Shown: positions 8,712 through 17,213 of the stretch, piece after piece | How positions within the stretch are numbered: the stretch's first letter is position 1 | Layout: each line of letters opens with the position of its first letter | Assembly (NCBI GenBank): GCA_030065855.1 | Contig: JASJCT010000031.1 | Coordinates: 1-59,157, forward strand | DNA length: 59,157 nucleotides | DNA from: Myxococcota bacterium | GTDB lineage: Bacteria; Myxococcota_A; Polyangia; JAAYKL01 | Direction of reading: 5' to 3' | Made by a program: the position numbers and the translations under genes | Notes under the pieces: generated by a model | The model's input: only the letters and a program-made list of their open reading frames with translations | Told to the model about the DNA's origin: nothing | Databases searched by the model: none

Positions 8712-9938
8712 ATGGGCTTGCAATTGAGAAAGAGCGTGAAGCAACAGCTGCCACATACACCCGCTAAAGGGGAGGGGGCATTCCGGTTTGATCGGTTAGA
8801 AGTCGCCGGATCCCTGGGCGATTTGGGCACCCTGCTCCCCTTGGCCATTGGGCTCATCGTGCTAAATGGGCTGAGCGCTACGAATGTGTTTGTGATGGCC
8901 GGCCTCTTCTATATCGTCGCCGGCACGGTCTTTCGGGTCCCCATCGCCGTTCAACCCATGAAGGCCATTGCCACGTATGCCATTGGCGTGGGACTCCAGC
9001 CCATCGAGATAACCTCGGCTGGATTGTGGATGGGCGGTATTCTTTTATTCTTAGGGGTCACCGGCCTGATCGCGTGGATTGGTCGGCTTACCCCCAAGAG
9101 CGTCATCCGCGGCCTCCAGCTGGGTCTTGGTATACTTCTCATGACAAAGGGCATTGGGTGCATCATCAATCCAGATGGCAATCTCGCTGTCCACACCATT
9201 GGCCCTGTGCCTACCGGGCTGCTTATCGGACTGGTCGGCCTGGGGCTTGCAGTTGTCTTGCTAAACAACAAAAAAGTACCAGCAGCTGTGGCCATTGTCG
9301 GCTTGGGCATCACATCTGGTATGCTTTTTGGAACCCCTATCGACGCTAGCGGATTCAATCCAGGCATTTACCTGCCCACCCCCCTGCCGTACGGCATGCC
9401 GACCTGGCAGACCCTCATCCACGTGATTCCCCTGGTCGTGCTTCCCCAGGTACCCCTCACCATTGGCAATGCAATTATCTCCAATACCAACCTAACCACC
9501 CAATACTTTCCAAATATCGGCAATCGCATGACAAATCAGAGATCCGCGATCAGCCAGGGGCTTGCCAATGTGGCGTCCTTTTTGTTTGGCGGCATGCCCA
9601 TGTGCCACGGTGCTGGCGGCTTGGCTGCCCACTATCGATTCGGTGCCCGTACTGCTGGTAGCAACCTCATCATCGGCGGTCTGTTCTTGGTGCTCTCCCT
9701 GACCCTGGGAGAAACCCTGGTCGCTGTGTTCAGGATAATTCCCATGGCTATTCTGGGCGTCTTACTGACCCTGGCCGGGCTACAACTATCTGTGATGATT
9801 GAAGATATTCGCGAAAGAGGGGAGCTGGTGGTCGTAATAGCCATGCTCGGTATCACCCTGACCCTCAACCTGGCTGTGGCCTTTGCCGCAGGCTTTGTGA
9901 TCGCCTACGTGTTGAAACATCGCCGCGCGCGCGCTTGA
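8712..9938 (+). CDS. MOT1-family molybdate (sulfate-transporter-like) permease
   Basis: Polytopic inner-membrane protein of 408 residues with 10-12 hydrophobic segments. The family hallmarks are the N-terminal SLGDLGTLLPL, PIAVQPMKAIA, PQVPLTIGNAI, and the signature GGMPMCHGAGGLAAHYRFGAR at about residues 293-313, as in MOT1/SulP-like molybdate transporters. The frame is open far upstream (from 8457), but that part overlaps the divergent peptidase gene antisense, so the ATG at 8712, just ahead of the charged N-terminus, is chosen. No strong ribosome site precedes it. It is divergent from the M49-like gene with about 40 bases between them. Molybdate rather than sulfate is inferred from the family. 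Confidence 0.85.
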   Translation: MGLQLRKSVKQQLPHTPAKGEGAFRFDRLEVAGSLGDLGTLLPLAIGLIVLNGLSATNVFVMAGLFYIVAGTVFRVPIAVQPMKAIATYAIGVGLQPIEITSAGLWMGGILLFLGVTGLIAWIGRLTPKSVIRGLQLGLGILLMTKGIGCIINPDGNLAVHTIGPVPTGLLIGLVGLGLAVVLLNNKKVPAAVAIVGLGITSGMLFGTPIDASGFNPGIYLPTPLPYGMPTWQTLIHVIPLVVLPQVPLTIGNAIISNTNLTTQYFPNIGNRMTNQRSAISQGLANVASFLFGGMPMCHGAGGLAAHYRFGARTAGSNLIIGGLFLVLSLTLGETLVAVFRIIPMAILGVLLTLAGLQLSVMIEDIRERGELVVVIAMLGITLTLNLAVAFAAGFVIAYVLKHRRARA

Positions 9939-10028
9939 TCCTTGTATCCCCTTCCCACATTCGCTAGAACCAACTCTCTGGTGGATCTTACAACAGCCAT
10001 CAAAAAAAAACCTGTGAGGAGCCAAATA

Positions 10029-10265
10029 GTGAAACAGGTCTTTGCGAGAATGGGGCACGTTGTGATAGCAGTGTTGCTCGTGGGACTGGGGGTTATCGGT
10101 TGCGACTTGAGACCAAGGGATCCAGGCCCAGGACCTGACACAGAAACGAGCACTGGCGAAATGGACACGGCCACGGAAACCGAAACATCGAGCGACACAG
10201 AGACGAATACAACAGGAGACAGCGGTGTGGGCGTCACCTCTGTGGATGGAAGCCCATGCCTGTAG
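10029..10265 (+). CDS. Small lipoprotein with a Thr/Glu-rich tail
   Basis: Short predicted lipoprotein of 78 residues. GTG at 10029 is chosen because AGGAG lies seven bases upstream (10017-10021) and the signal sequence begins at once; earlier in-frame starts have no such site. The hydrophobic core VVIAVLLVGLGVIG leads to the lipid-attachment Cys. The mature part is only about 54 residues of TETST, TATETETSSDTETN and ends SPCL, a miniature of the repeat linkers of larger lipoproteins in this window. It stops seven bases before ubiE and may be cotranscribed with it. No known domain. It could also be the truncated remnant of a longer surface lipoprotein. Confidence 0.55.
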   Translation: MKQVFARMGHVVIAVLLVGLGVIGCDLRPRDPGPGPDTETSTGEMDTATETETSSDTETNTTGDSGVGVTSVDGSPCL

Positions 10266-10272
10266 CCCTCCG

Positions 10273-10977
10273 ATGACCAACCCTGATTGGCGAGCTGGAT
10301 CGGGGCAGATGTTCGATGCCATTGCCCATCGCTATGACCTGCTCAATCGCATCCTCTCCCTTGGGCTCGATACCCGCTGGCGCAGCAGGACGGTTCGCGA
10401 ACTTGGCCTCGCCCCTGGCAGCTGCGTCCTCGACCTGGCCACGGGAACAGCAGACCTGGCTCGATCGATTCTGGAAACAGTACCCCAGTCAACGGTTGTT
10501 GGTTTGGACCTATCTGCGCAAATGGTGCGCATCGGTGCAGAAAAAACAAAAAAGTGGGGGTTGGCCCGACGCCTTGCATTGCAGATGGGAGACGCGCAAA
10601 ACCTTTGCTATGTGGATGCCGCCTTTGACGCTGTCACCATGGCATTTGGTATCCGCAATGTGCCGGATCGATCAAAGGCTTTGGCTGAAATGGCCCGCGT
10701 GACAAAACAAAAGGGTCGCATCGCCATCTTGGAGCTGTCCGAACCTCAGGGTGGTGTCTTCAGCAGCCTGGCCCGGGCGTATGTCCACGGGTTGGTACCT
10801 CGGATCGGCGCCATCCTCTCCGGGGCGAAAGAATACAGATACCTGCAATCCTCAATTGCCGCGTTTCCAAAAGCCGAGGATTTTGCCGATGTGATGGAAC
10901 GATCAGGTATTCACGTTCTCGGCATTCACCCGCTCAGTTTCGGGGCCTGCCACCTCTTTCTCGGCGAACCAAACTGA
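10273..10977 (+). CDS. ubiE: Demethylmenaquinone/ubiquinone C-methyltransferase
   Basis: S-adenosylmethionine-dependent methyltransferase that methylates the quinone ring in menaquinone (MenG) or ubiquinone (UbiE) synthesis; 234 residues, normal for the family. Motif I is VLDLATGTADLA, followed by GLDLS and the UbiE signatures MAFGIRNVPD and EYRYLQSSIAAFP. The ATG at 10273 gives the conserved N-terminus MFDAIAHRYDLLNRILSLG at about residue 15; an upstream in-frame start overlaps the preceding lipoprotein gene and is less likely. Which quinone is made cannot be told from this gene alone. It converges with the lipoprotein gene ending at 11007. Confidence 0.92.
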   Translation: MTNPDWRAGSGQMFDAIAHRYDLLNRILSLGLDTRWRSRTVRELGLAPGSCVLDLATGTADLARSILETVPQSTVVGLDLSAQMVRIGAEKTKKWGLARRLALQMGDAQNLCYVDAAFDAVTMAFGIRNVPDRSKALAEMARVTKQKGRIAILELSEPQGGVFSSLARAYVHGLVPRIGAILSGAKEYRYLQSSIAAFPKAEDFADVMERSGIHVLGIHPLSFGACHLFLGEPN

Positions 10978-11006
10978 ACACCATTTTTGGAGGGGAATCG
11001 TGTCTG

Positions 11007-12530
11007 TCAGTCTACAGTTGAGGGATCAACCTCAGTATCTTTATATCCGGCGATATTCTTAACCCATTCCAGCGATCCAGCGATGCTCAATTTGGCCAAG
11101 AACATCGCACCGGCAAAGGCGCTGTTTTCAACCAAAAGACTTGTCGTGTTGGCGCTAAAAAAAATAATGTCTTGATAAAATCCTGTAATATAGAATGAGT
11201 TGTCCGAGAAATGGAAATTAGGCCAGGAATATTTTTTCCCGACCATTTTCACGGTCGTGGTCACTGTATCGGCTATGTTATCCGGGTTGATAAGTGAAAT
11301 AACGTAAGCTTCAGACGTAGTGTTTGCCGATGTATCGGATTGAAACCCAGCATACAAGATTCGGCCGTCGGACAACGCGTGCATTTTTTCGACCTCAAGG
11401 GGCAAATCCAATGCGGTCGCCCACAACAGCTTTCCTACGGCGCTGAATTTGGCGAGGTAGGGTGTTCTATCGCGATATGGGCTAGTGAGGGTTTGTTGAT
11501 TTGTCCCCTGACCAAGCGTTACAAATTCGTTGAATTCCCCACCGATGTAGAACGTATCATCGATTGAGCCGAATGCCACGGATCCACTATCCCAGTCCAT
11601 CTCGCCTATTAACGTTGCGAACTGAAACGATCCATCGATGCCAAATTTTGCCAAGAACGCGCCATAGCCCTCCTCAATATCAGTGGTCAGCGTGACATCA
11701 GGGTCGATAAAACGACAGCTCTGGTAACAAGATCCAGAGACAATGATGGTCTCATCCGCCGCGACAAAGGCGTTGTTTAATATTTCCAATTGGATGTGCT
11801 GCACCCATTGGAGGACACCGTCGGCATCGTATCTCGCGACAAAACCATCATTGGGGTCGATGGCGGTGAGTGTTTTCTGCGCCGCTTCGTCTCCAAATTT
11901 TGTGGTACCGCTAAATTCACCTACAACGATCAGGGAATTGTCCTCTAAAATGATAGGCTCAGTGCTCAAACGGTTGTCAGTTTCTCCTTGGATTCGTGTC
12001 TCCCAGGCCAATGCTTGATCTGGCGAATGTTTCCGAATGTAGGCATTGCCGACCGTGTACGACATATTTGAGGTGGTTCTCCACCAAGCCGAGTCGCCGG
12101 AGATGATGACCGATCCGTCGGAGAGCCTGCTGATTGACCTCGCAGATTCCATATCATCGGGATTGCCCCATTGAGATTGTGAAGTGACATCATAGGACTC
12201 GCCATAGGTAAGCATCATGGCATCTTGCTGGTCCGTGGCGTACAGATCGACTGAATTTTCCCCATTCCCAAAGGTGGTGACGACATTGCCGATTTGACCG
12301 ACGATGCCCAAGGTACTATCGGATAGCATCGCCACGTCAAATACTTCTGGCAAGACATGATCATCCTCAGGGTCGCTATCGCTATCGCCATCGCCATCGC
12401 TATCGCCATCGCCATCGCCATCTGATGTACCCCAAGGCTCCAACCCCTGATCGTCGTTGTTTTCCATTGAACAGGCAAAGAATCCCAGCACAAAGGTCAA
12501 TGCCACTATTACTCGAATAACAATCATCAT
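11007..12530 (-). CDS. Secreted lipoprotein with beta-propeller-like repeats and an Asp-rich linker
   Basis: About 507 residues. The start at 12530 (ATGATG) follows AAAGGA and begins a signal peptide ending ALTFVLGFFAC. The linker is SDGDGDGDSDGDGDSDSD, then a long domain of repeated units such as VVGEFSGTTKFG, YIGGEFNEFVTLG, AYLAKFSAVGKLLWA and MFLAKLSIAGSLEWVKN. Units of the form FLAKFG..G.WA are typical of SBBP/delta-60-like beta-propeller repeats in extracellular proteins. No catalytic motif was found. It probably forms a surface or periplasmic binding protein. It is followed on the same strand by no close partner, and converges with ubiE. Confidence 0.65.
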   Translation of the reverse strand: MMIVIRVIVALTFVLGFFACSMENNDDQGLEPWGTSDGDGDGDSDGDGDSDSDPEDDHVLPEVFDVAMLSDSTLGIVGQIGNVVTTFGNGENSVDLYATDQQDAMMLTYGESYDVTSQSQWGNPDDMESARSISRLSDGSVIISGDSAWWRTTSNMSYTVGNAYIRKHSPDQALAWETRIQGETDNRLSTEPIILEDNSLIVVGEFSGTTKFGDEAAQKTLTAIDPNDGFVARYDADGVLQWVQHIQLEILNNAFVAADETIIVSGSCYQSCRFIDPDVTLTTDIEEGYGAFLAKFGIDGSFQFATLIGEMDWDSGSVAFGSIDDTFYIGGEFNEFVTLGQGTNQQTLTSPYRDRTPYLAKFSAVGKLLWATALDLPLEVEKMHALSDGRILYAGFQSDTSANTTSEAYVISLINPDNIADTVTTTVKMVGKKYSWPNFHFSDNSFYITGFYQDIIFFSANTTSLLVENSAFAGAMFLAKLSIAGSLEWVKNIAGYKDTEVDPSTVD

Positions 12531-12896
12531 TCTGAAAATCCTTTCGACAAAAGCCTTTGTGGCGGTTGCAGTAGCGTTGGTGGTGTCATCAACCAAGAGG
12601 CCAAGAGCAGCAATTTCAGCAAAAATTATGTTCATACCGAGCGCTTATTACTCTTTGCTTCAAACCAATACACGATTTGTGCCACAATTGCCCAGAGGTG
12701 TTGGAGTTGAAATAAGTTGTTTAATTACAGCTGTTTATGTCCTTTAATAGCGCAATAAATATTTCGGCACACGATTTAATTGTCTCTTTTTTTTGACAGA
12801 ATGAGCGGTTGCCCCAATCGACTGGGTCACAGTCACAGTCACAGTCACAGTCACAGACACAGACCGTGACGGTCCCAACCCCCCCCCAAGGCCTCT
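12531..12896. repeat. Intergenic spacer with a GTCACA hexamer array and a 9-base C tract
   Basis: A 366-bp gap between two leftward lipoprotein genes. Positions 12826-12855 are five exact copies of GTCACA followed by one GACACA (12856-12861), and 12879-12887 is a run of nine C. GACACA is the codon pair used for Asp-Thr repeats elsewhere in this window, so the array could be the decayed relic of such a linker, or a simple microsatellite. An open frame on the minus strand reads it as Cys-Asp repeats (12721-12927), but it has no start signal or recognisable domain. The upstream half is AT-rich and may carry the promoter-distal leader of nothing visible. Confidence 0.5.
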
Positions 12897-14180
12897 CTAG
12901 TTGACGCTGGCTTGGGTGATGTTCCACACCATGGCCTGGCCTGGGACGAGGCGCCTGAAGATGGATTTGGCCTTAAAGGAGCCAGCGGTGTAATCGAACT
13001 GCTTGATGCTGCCGCTGCGATCATCGGCCACAAAAAGCGTCGCTTTGCCATCACTGTCGAGGTCGGCGATATAAGCCGCGTGCTCAAATCCTCCGGATTT
13101 CGCATCAATGCACGTCTTGTCGTAGGTATCCTGGCCTGGCTTTAATATCCAAACCCCACTCGAAAAGGCTGCGGCAATGAGCTCTTTGTCGCCGTCATGG
13201 TCAATGTCACCGGCTACGAGGAACCGGCAATACCGATCTGATAGGGTTGCAACTGGTTTTCCTTTAAAGACCCGTCCCTCTAAATCAAATCGTTGGATCT
13301 CCACTGGCTTCTTTATCTTTGGTCCATCGACCTCTGCTTCAATAACAGCGTACAGCTCCTCTTTGCTATCGCCGTCAACATCGGCAACGAGGATTTCCTT
13401 TACGTGTCGCGTTTTAAACGTCGCCACTGTTGATTTTTCAAACCTATCACCTCCCCACCTGAATTGAACCACCTTGCCCCCCTGATCCTTGCCAGAGACA
13501 GTGTTGGGCTGGCTCGGGGTGGCGTAGATTTCTTTTTTCCCGTCCCCGTCCAGATCGCCGATTTCGATCTCGTGGACAAATGTATCGGCTTGCCGATCCA
13601 ACTCCTCTGGCACCCAAGTGTCCCCGCGTCGCCACACCACTGCCACAACGCCTTGGTCGTGGGTTGCAATGGCCAGGTCCAAGGTGCCATCGCCGTTGAA
13701 ATCAGAGATCTCAAAATCCCTGAGCCGGTTGTGCTTCCCCCCAAAAGTGGGATGCCACAGGGTTTTGGACTGCCAAGCAGTGCCTTTTTTTTGCCACAGT
13801 TTGAGCATTGCCGCGTTGCCGCCGATGGTCAGAATGCCCTCATTTCCATACGGTAATGCCTTGTGGAACACGTTGGACTCGCGATCCTCGATGCGGTCCG
13901 CTGTAAACCGGTCGCCGACTTGCTTGAGCACGGTCAGAACGGCGGCATCGGGAACCGTGTATCGGCCATCATCGTCAGTCTTAAATTCCGATGTCGCTAT
14001 CAAAAGGGCATCATCGGTTTTCTCTTTGCTAGGTGCGGCCGGTTTTTCATAAGTGCCGGAGCGAATCGGCACCTTCGGCTGTGACTGAACCACTGACGTT
14101 GGTTCACTGGTTTCCTTTTCACCGCCACACCCCCAGGCCAGAATCATAATCAACGCTAGAAAAATCTGACATCGCTGCAT
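12897..14180 (-). CDS. FG-GAP/VCBS-repeat lipoprotein (integrin-like beta-propeller)
   Basis: Lipoprotein of 427 residues, signal peptide ending MILAWGC. Five calcium-binding loops of the DxDxDG type recur at regular spacing: DFNGDGTLDL, DLDGDGKKEI, DVDGDSKEEL, DIDHDGDKEL and DLDSDGKATL, each followed by a short strand pattern. This is the FG-GAP/VCBS layout of a seven-bladed, calcium-stabilised propeller, and the spacing fits a fold covering most of residues 60-420. Role is presumably surface binding or sensing; no enzyme motif. It is divergently placed from radC, with a 313-bp spacer containing two palindromes. Confidence 0.78.
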   Translation of the reverse strand: MQRCQIFLALIMILAWGCGGEKETSEPTSVVQSQPKVPIRSGTYEKPAAPSKEKTDDALLIATSEFKTDDDGRYTVPDAAVLTVLKQVGDRFTADRIEDRESNVFHKALPYGNEGILTIGGNAAMLKLWQKKGTAWQSKTLWHPTFGGKHNRLRDFEISDFNGDGTLDLAIATHDQGVVAVVWRRGDTWVPEELDRQADTFVHEIEIGDLDGDGKKEIYATPSQPNTVSGKDQGGKVVQFRWGGDRFEKSTVATFKTRHVKEILVADVDGDSKEELYAVIEAEVDGPKIKKPVEIQRFDLEGRVFKGKPVATLSDRYCRFLVAGDIDHDGDKELIAAAFSSGVWILKPGQDTYDKTCIDAKSGGFEHAAYIADLDSDGKATLFVADDRSGSIKQFDYTAGSFKAKSIFRRLVPGQAMVWNITQASVN

Positions 14181-14493
14181 CGCCGCCTCCTCAAAGAGTG
14201 TTCAAAACGCCCAATCGGGTGCTTTCATTCGGTTTACTTGTATGGCCTGGCTTTATCCCAGGCCGTTCCACACAGAAATCCGTGTTGCTGCTCGATTTCG
14301 GCTGGGGATAAACCTCCAGCCCTACAGTTTGAAATACCCTACAAGAGGCAGTCAGTCGGCGCAAGAGGCTGGGACGGCGGCGCTGACCGGGTGTCGTTGC
14401 CAGAAGCCGTATCGCCGCCGCTTGTCGATGCCCGATGCCCTGCACCAAGGGGTGTTTTTTTCGGCATATACCTTGCTCTTACTGAGTGACATA
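14181..14493. repeat. Spacer holding two palindromic repeat units upstream of radC
   Basis: No credible gene lies in this 313-bp gap. Positions 14244-14264 form a perfect 7-bp hairpin (GGCCTGG, loop CTTTATC, CCAGGCC). Positions 14300-14321 form another, GGCTGG...CCAGCC, whose loop carries GGGATAAA, the complement of TTTATCCC in the first. The two therefore look like oppositely oriented members of one short palindromic repeat family. They lie before radC and could act in transcript processing or simply be dispersed repeats. An in-frame extension of radC crosses them but has no signal of a real start. Confidence 0.45.
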
Positions 14494-15183
14494 ATGAGTA
14501 CAATAACCGATTGGCCCACAAGAGAGCGTCCCAGGGAACGGCTTAGGGAGTACGGGGTTTCAGCGCTTAGTGACGCCGAATTATTGGCGCTGGTATTGGG
14601 CAGTGGCAATGGGCGCGTTCATGTCTTGGAGGTGGCGCGCCAACTACTTCGGACACTCGGCGGGCTCGAGGGTATTCGGAACAAGGGCATAGGCGCAATG
14701 AGCAAGATGCCGGGATTGGGTGCAGCCAAAGGCGCCCGCCTCTTGGCCGCATTGGAGCTTGGGATCCGAGTGGTGGAGCAAAAGGGAAAGCGGGCCAATG
14801 AAGGGCGGTTTCACAGCAGCGCAGATATTTACGAAATCTATCGCGCCCGACTGGGCCATCTCAAACAGGAAGTGTTCATGGTTGTTGGGCTCAACGCCAA
14901 AAATGAGCTGTTAAAGGAACGGGTAGTGGCAAAAGGATCGGTAGACGAATGTCATGTGGCGCCGCCAGAGGTGTTTCGGCCCCTTATCGCAGAAGCGGCC
15001 ACACGGGCCATTTTGATTCACAACCATCCATCCGGGGATTCCACGCCCAGCCCCCACGATGTAGCGCTGACCAGGCGGTTGATACGGGCGGGCGAGCTCC
15101 TGGGTATCCAAATTCTCGACCACGTCATCATAGGGACGTGCGCATACGCAAGCCTAAGGGATCTCGGCGTTTTCTTGAATTAA
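14494..15183 (+). CDS. radC: RadC family protein (JAMM/MPN domain)
   Basis: 229 residues, normal for RadC. It has an N-terminal helix-hairpin-helix part (ALSDAELLALVLGSG, GGLEGIRNKG, PGLGAAKGARLLAALELG) and a C-terminal JAMM domain: Glu in SVDECHV, then HNHPSGDSTPSPHDV, which supplies the H-x-H and distal Asp ligands of a zinc site. Despite the historical name, no repair activity has been proven for the family. Start is the ATG at 14494; the frame is open 250 bases further upstream, but that stretch is non-coding palindromic spacer. The sigma-factor operon follows after about 100 bases. Confidence 0.9.
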   Translation: MSTITDWPTRERPRERLREYGVSALSDAELLALVLGSGNGRVHVLEVARQLLRTLGGLEGIRNKGIGAMSKMPGLGAAKGARLLAALELGIRVVEQKGKRANEGRFHSSADIYEIYRARLGHLKQEVFMVVGLNAKNELLKERVVAKGSVDECHVAPPEVFRPLIAEAATRAILIHNHPSGDSTPSPHDVALTRRLIRAGELLGIQILDHVIIGTCAYASLRDLGVFLN

Positions 15184-15286
15184 TCCCCAAAAAAGCACAT
15201 GGGGTGAAACCAATTGCTCGGCTGGAGCGACCTATGGGGGAGGGTTGAGAAAAAGCGCCGACAAATGGCGAGAAAAGGAGCGGGCA

Positions 15287-15940
15287 ATGAGACATACGGG
15301 GTATCTGCTACATATTGGGATTTTTCTAATGACTGCTTTAGGTATAGCTACTGTTGAAAATACGGCATATTGCGATGAATCCGATAGAGAAAAAACTTTG
15401 AACAATAAAGAGCGGGAAATCGAAAAGGGCGTTCAAGAGGCCGACCAATATCTGTCCGACGCTTCTGAGAGCCTGAAAAAAGCGGCCCAATCTGCCCACC
15501 TAACAACGGCTGCCAGCGCAGCTGATCCCAATCTCCAGGCCTATTTTGAGCACAAAGAGCGCATGCTTGTGGAAAAGGGGAAGATGGGCGATCCAGATAC
15601 GGTAGTGGCTGTTACGGTGCCCACGGCGCTCTTTGCAATGACCGTGCTGATCGTGGTTTTACCGCTCTATTTTCGCAACAAACGGCGTCGCGTGGATGCG
15701 GAGATTCAGAAAAAGGCAGTCGAGGCAGGCCTTCAGTTTATCCCTGAGCTGCCCGGAACGCCCCCTCGTCAAACCAATGACAAGCGAACCGGGTTGTTGA
15801 TCGCCGCTATCGGCATCGCCGGGAGCGTGCCACTAGCCCTGTATGGGTATCCCAGAGAGGCCGTCTTTGGCCTGGCATTTGTTTTCTTGGGTGGGGCCTA
15901 TTTTTTGGCTGGGAAATACTTGGCTATTGACAGCAAATAG
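15287..15940 (+). CDS. Small membrane protein, DUF6249-like, upstream of an ECF sigma gene
   Basis: 216 residues. Start at 15287 is set by AGGAG at 15276-15280 and a signal peptide or first membrane helix (YLLHIGIFLMTALGIATVENTAYC). A charged helical region (EREIEKGVQEADQYLSDASESLKKAAQ) follows, then a membrane segment VVAVTVPTALFAMTVLIVVLPLYF with basic flank RNKRRR, and two further hydrophobic segments at the C-terminus. The layout, with the cytoplasmic helix AEIQKKAVEAGLQFIPEL, matches DUF6249 proteins that are commonly found next to ECF sigma factors. It sits eight bases before the sigma gene, so it is probably part of the sensing system. Function is unknown. Confidence 0.6.
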   Translation: MRHTGYLLHIGIFLMTALGIATVENTAYCDESDREKTLNNKEREIEKGVQEADQYLSDASESLKKAAQSAHLTTAASAADPNLQAYFEHKERMLVEKGKMGDPDTVVAVTVPTALFAMTVLIVVLPLYFRNKRRRVDAEIQKKAVEAGLQFIPELPGTPPRQTNDKRTGLLIAAIGIAGSVPLALYGYPREAVFGLAFVFLGGAYFLAGKYLAIDSK

Positions 15941-15948
15941 AGGCTATG

Positions 15949-16527
15949 ATGCGCCCATTGGCCATGACCTCCCTATCTGCCACTTCACTGAAGCGAGAAA
16001 CCGACAGGCAGTCACACCTTCCATCTGATACCGAACTTAGGAGATTCAGCGAGCTGATGGCAGCGCATCGAGCCCCACTCTTTAGATTTCTGCTGAGGCA
16101 AGGGGCAGCGCCTGACCAGGCAGAGGATTGTCTCCAGGAGGCATTCATGCGGGCGTACCGTTCATTGAATTCCCTTAGAGACTGGGCTGCTGCCAAGAGT
16201 TGGATGTATGGCATTACGCGAAACGTGTTTCTCAACAGTGTGCGGCGCGAAGCGGTTCGAGCCCGGCCATTGCCACCGGCTGACCCACCAGAACTGCCAA
16301 CAGCAGATGAACGGGCTGAGCAAAACGAACGGGCACGCGTGCTAAGAGGCGCTATCTCATCATTGCCCCCGCCCAGACCTGAAATCGTCGATCTCCACTA
16401 CCGCCAGGGACTGACCCTCGAGGAGATCGCCCAGAAACTCGGGATGCCGATCGGTACGGTGAAAACCAATTTGTATCGGGCCCGAGCAGCGCTGCGCAAA
16501 GAGCTAGGTGCTTTGGAGACATGTTAA
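15949..16527 (+). CDS. ECF-type RNA polymerase sigma factor
   Basis: About 192 residues. Region 2 is seen in HRAPLFRFLLRQGAAPDQAEDCLQEAFMRAYRSL and region 4 in RPEIVDLHYRQGLTLEEIAQKLGMPIGTVKTNLYRARAALRK, a full helix-turn-helix, separated by the Pro-rich linker of this family. Two ATG codons stand together (15946 and 15949); the second is better placed for AGAGG at 15939-15943. The stop is followed one base later by the anti-sigma gene, and the membrane protein precedes it, forming a three-gene regulatory operon. Its regulon cannot be told from the window. Confidence 0.9.
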   Translation: MRPLAMTSLSATSLKRETDRQSHLPSDTELRRFSELMAAHRAPLFRFLLRQGAAPDQAEDCLQEAFMRAYRSLNSLRDWAAAKSWMYGITRNVFLNSVRREAVRARPLPPADPPELPTADERAEQNERARVLRGAISSLPPPRPEIVDLHYRQGLTLEEIAQKLGMPIGTVKTNLYRARAALRKELGALETC

Positions 16528-16528
16528 A

Positions 16529-17059
16529 ATGACGGCATTATCTTTTAACTGTGAGCAGATGGGTCAGCGTTTCGAAGCCGCAGTAGACGGGGAACTGTCC
16601 CGGCAAGAGGCACTGGCCTACAGATCCCATATCGCGATATGCGATAACTGCCGTAAAGAGCATACACGCGCCGAACGCATCGTCTGTGAGTTGCCGTGGG
16701 TACTGACGCAGACGCAGGAGGTAGAGGCGCGCACCTTGAACGCTACGCGGTCTGTGTTGAACCAAATCGGTGCGGATCGCTCAGCGGTGGGCCTGGCCTC
16801 AAAAAAGGCGAGAAAGCAGCGGATCCTGTTCCTTTTGGCAGGGTGGGTGGGGGCGATCGCTATTTTGTGGCGCGCAGTGGTGGTCGTTGGGTCCCACAGT
16901 CAAACTGCTGTCCAAACGCTCGTTACGAGCAAATCTGTTGCTGAGGTCGCATCGATGTTGTCGATGACTCCCACTTATTTTATTTTCTTTATCTTTGGCG
17001 TCGCCCTGCTGACTGCGGCTGCGGCTGTAGCCGTCAGTAGGGTCTGGGCTGAGGATTAA
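16529..17059 (+). CDS. Anti-sigma factor with zinc-binding (ZAS-type) domain and membrane anchor
   Basis: 176 residues. The N-terminal domain has the zinc-binding anti-sigma pattern HIAICDNCRKEH (H-x3-C-x2-C) with an earlier Cys in FNCEQMG. Two hydrophobic segments follow: ILFLLAGWVGAIAILWRAVVVV and TYFIFFIFGVALLTAAAAVAV. It therefore should hold the sigma factor at the membrane until a signal, perhaps redox or zinc-linked through the cysteines, releases it. Start at 16529 is one base after the sigma stop, with GGAG at 16515-16518. The frame is open further upstream inside the sigma gene, but without need. Transcription of the next cluster begins after a 150-bp gap. Confidence 0.82.
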   Translation: MTALSFNCEQMGQRFEAAVDGELSRQEALAYRSHIAICDNCRKEHTRAERIVCELPWVLTQTQEVEARTLNATRSVLNQIGADRSAVGLASKKARKQRILFLLAGWVGAIAILWRAVVVVGSHSQTAVQTLVTSKSVAEVASMLSMTPTYFIFFIFGVALLTAAAAVAVSRVWAED

Positions 17060-17213
17060 CCGCATCAATTTATCACTCGTTTCGAGCCTGTTTCCTACCA
17101 TCTTAAGAGATGAGGCTTTCTCGGGGTATAGTTTTCTTGGCATCTATCGGTGCGGATGCTATTAAAACTCGTTTTTATCGACTTTAAAGCATAGCCGTCT
17201 GCGAAAGAGAGCG

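Noticed and set aside
12879..12887. Run of nine C as a phase-variation tract
   Set aside because: It lies after the stop codon of the FG-GAP gene, not in a reading frame or an evident promoter.
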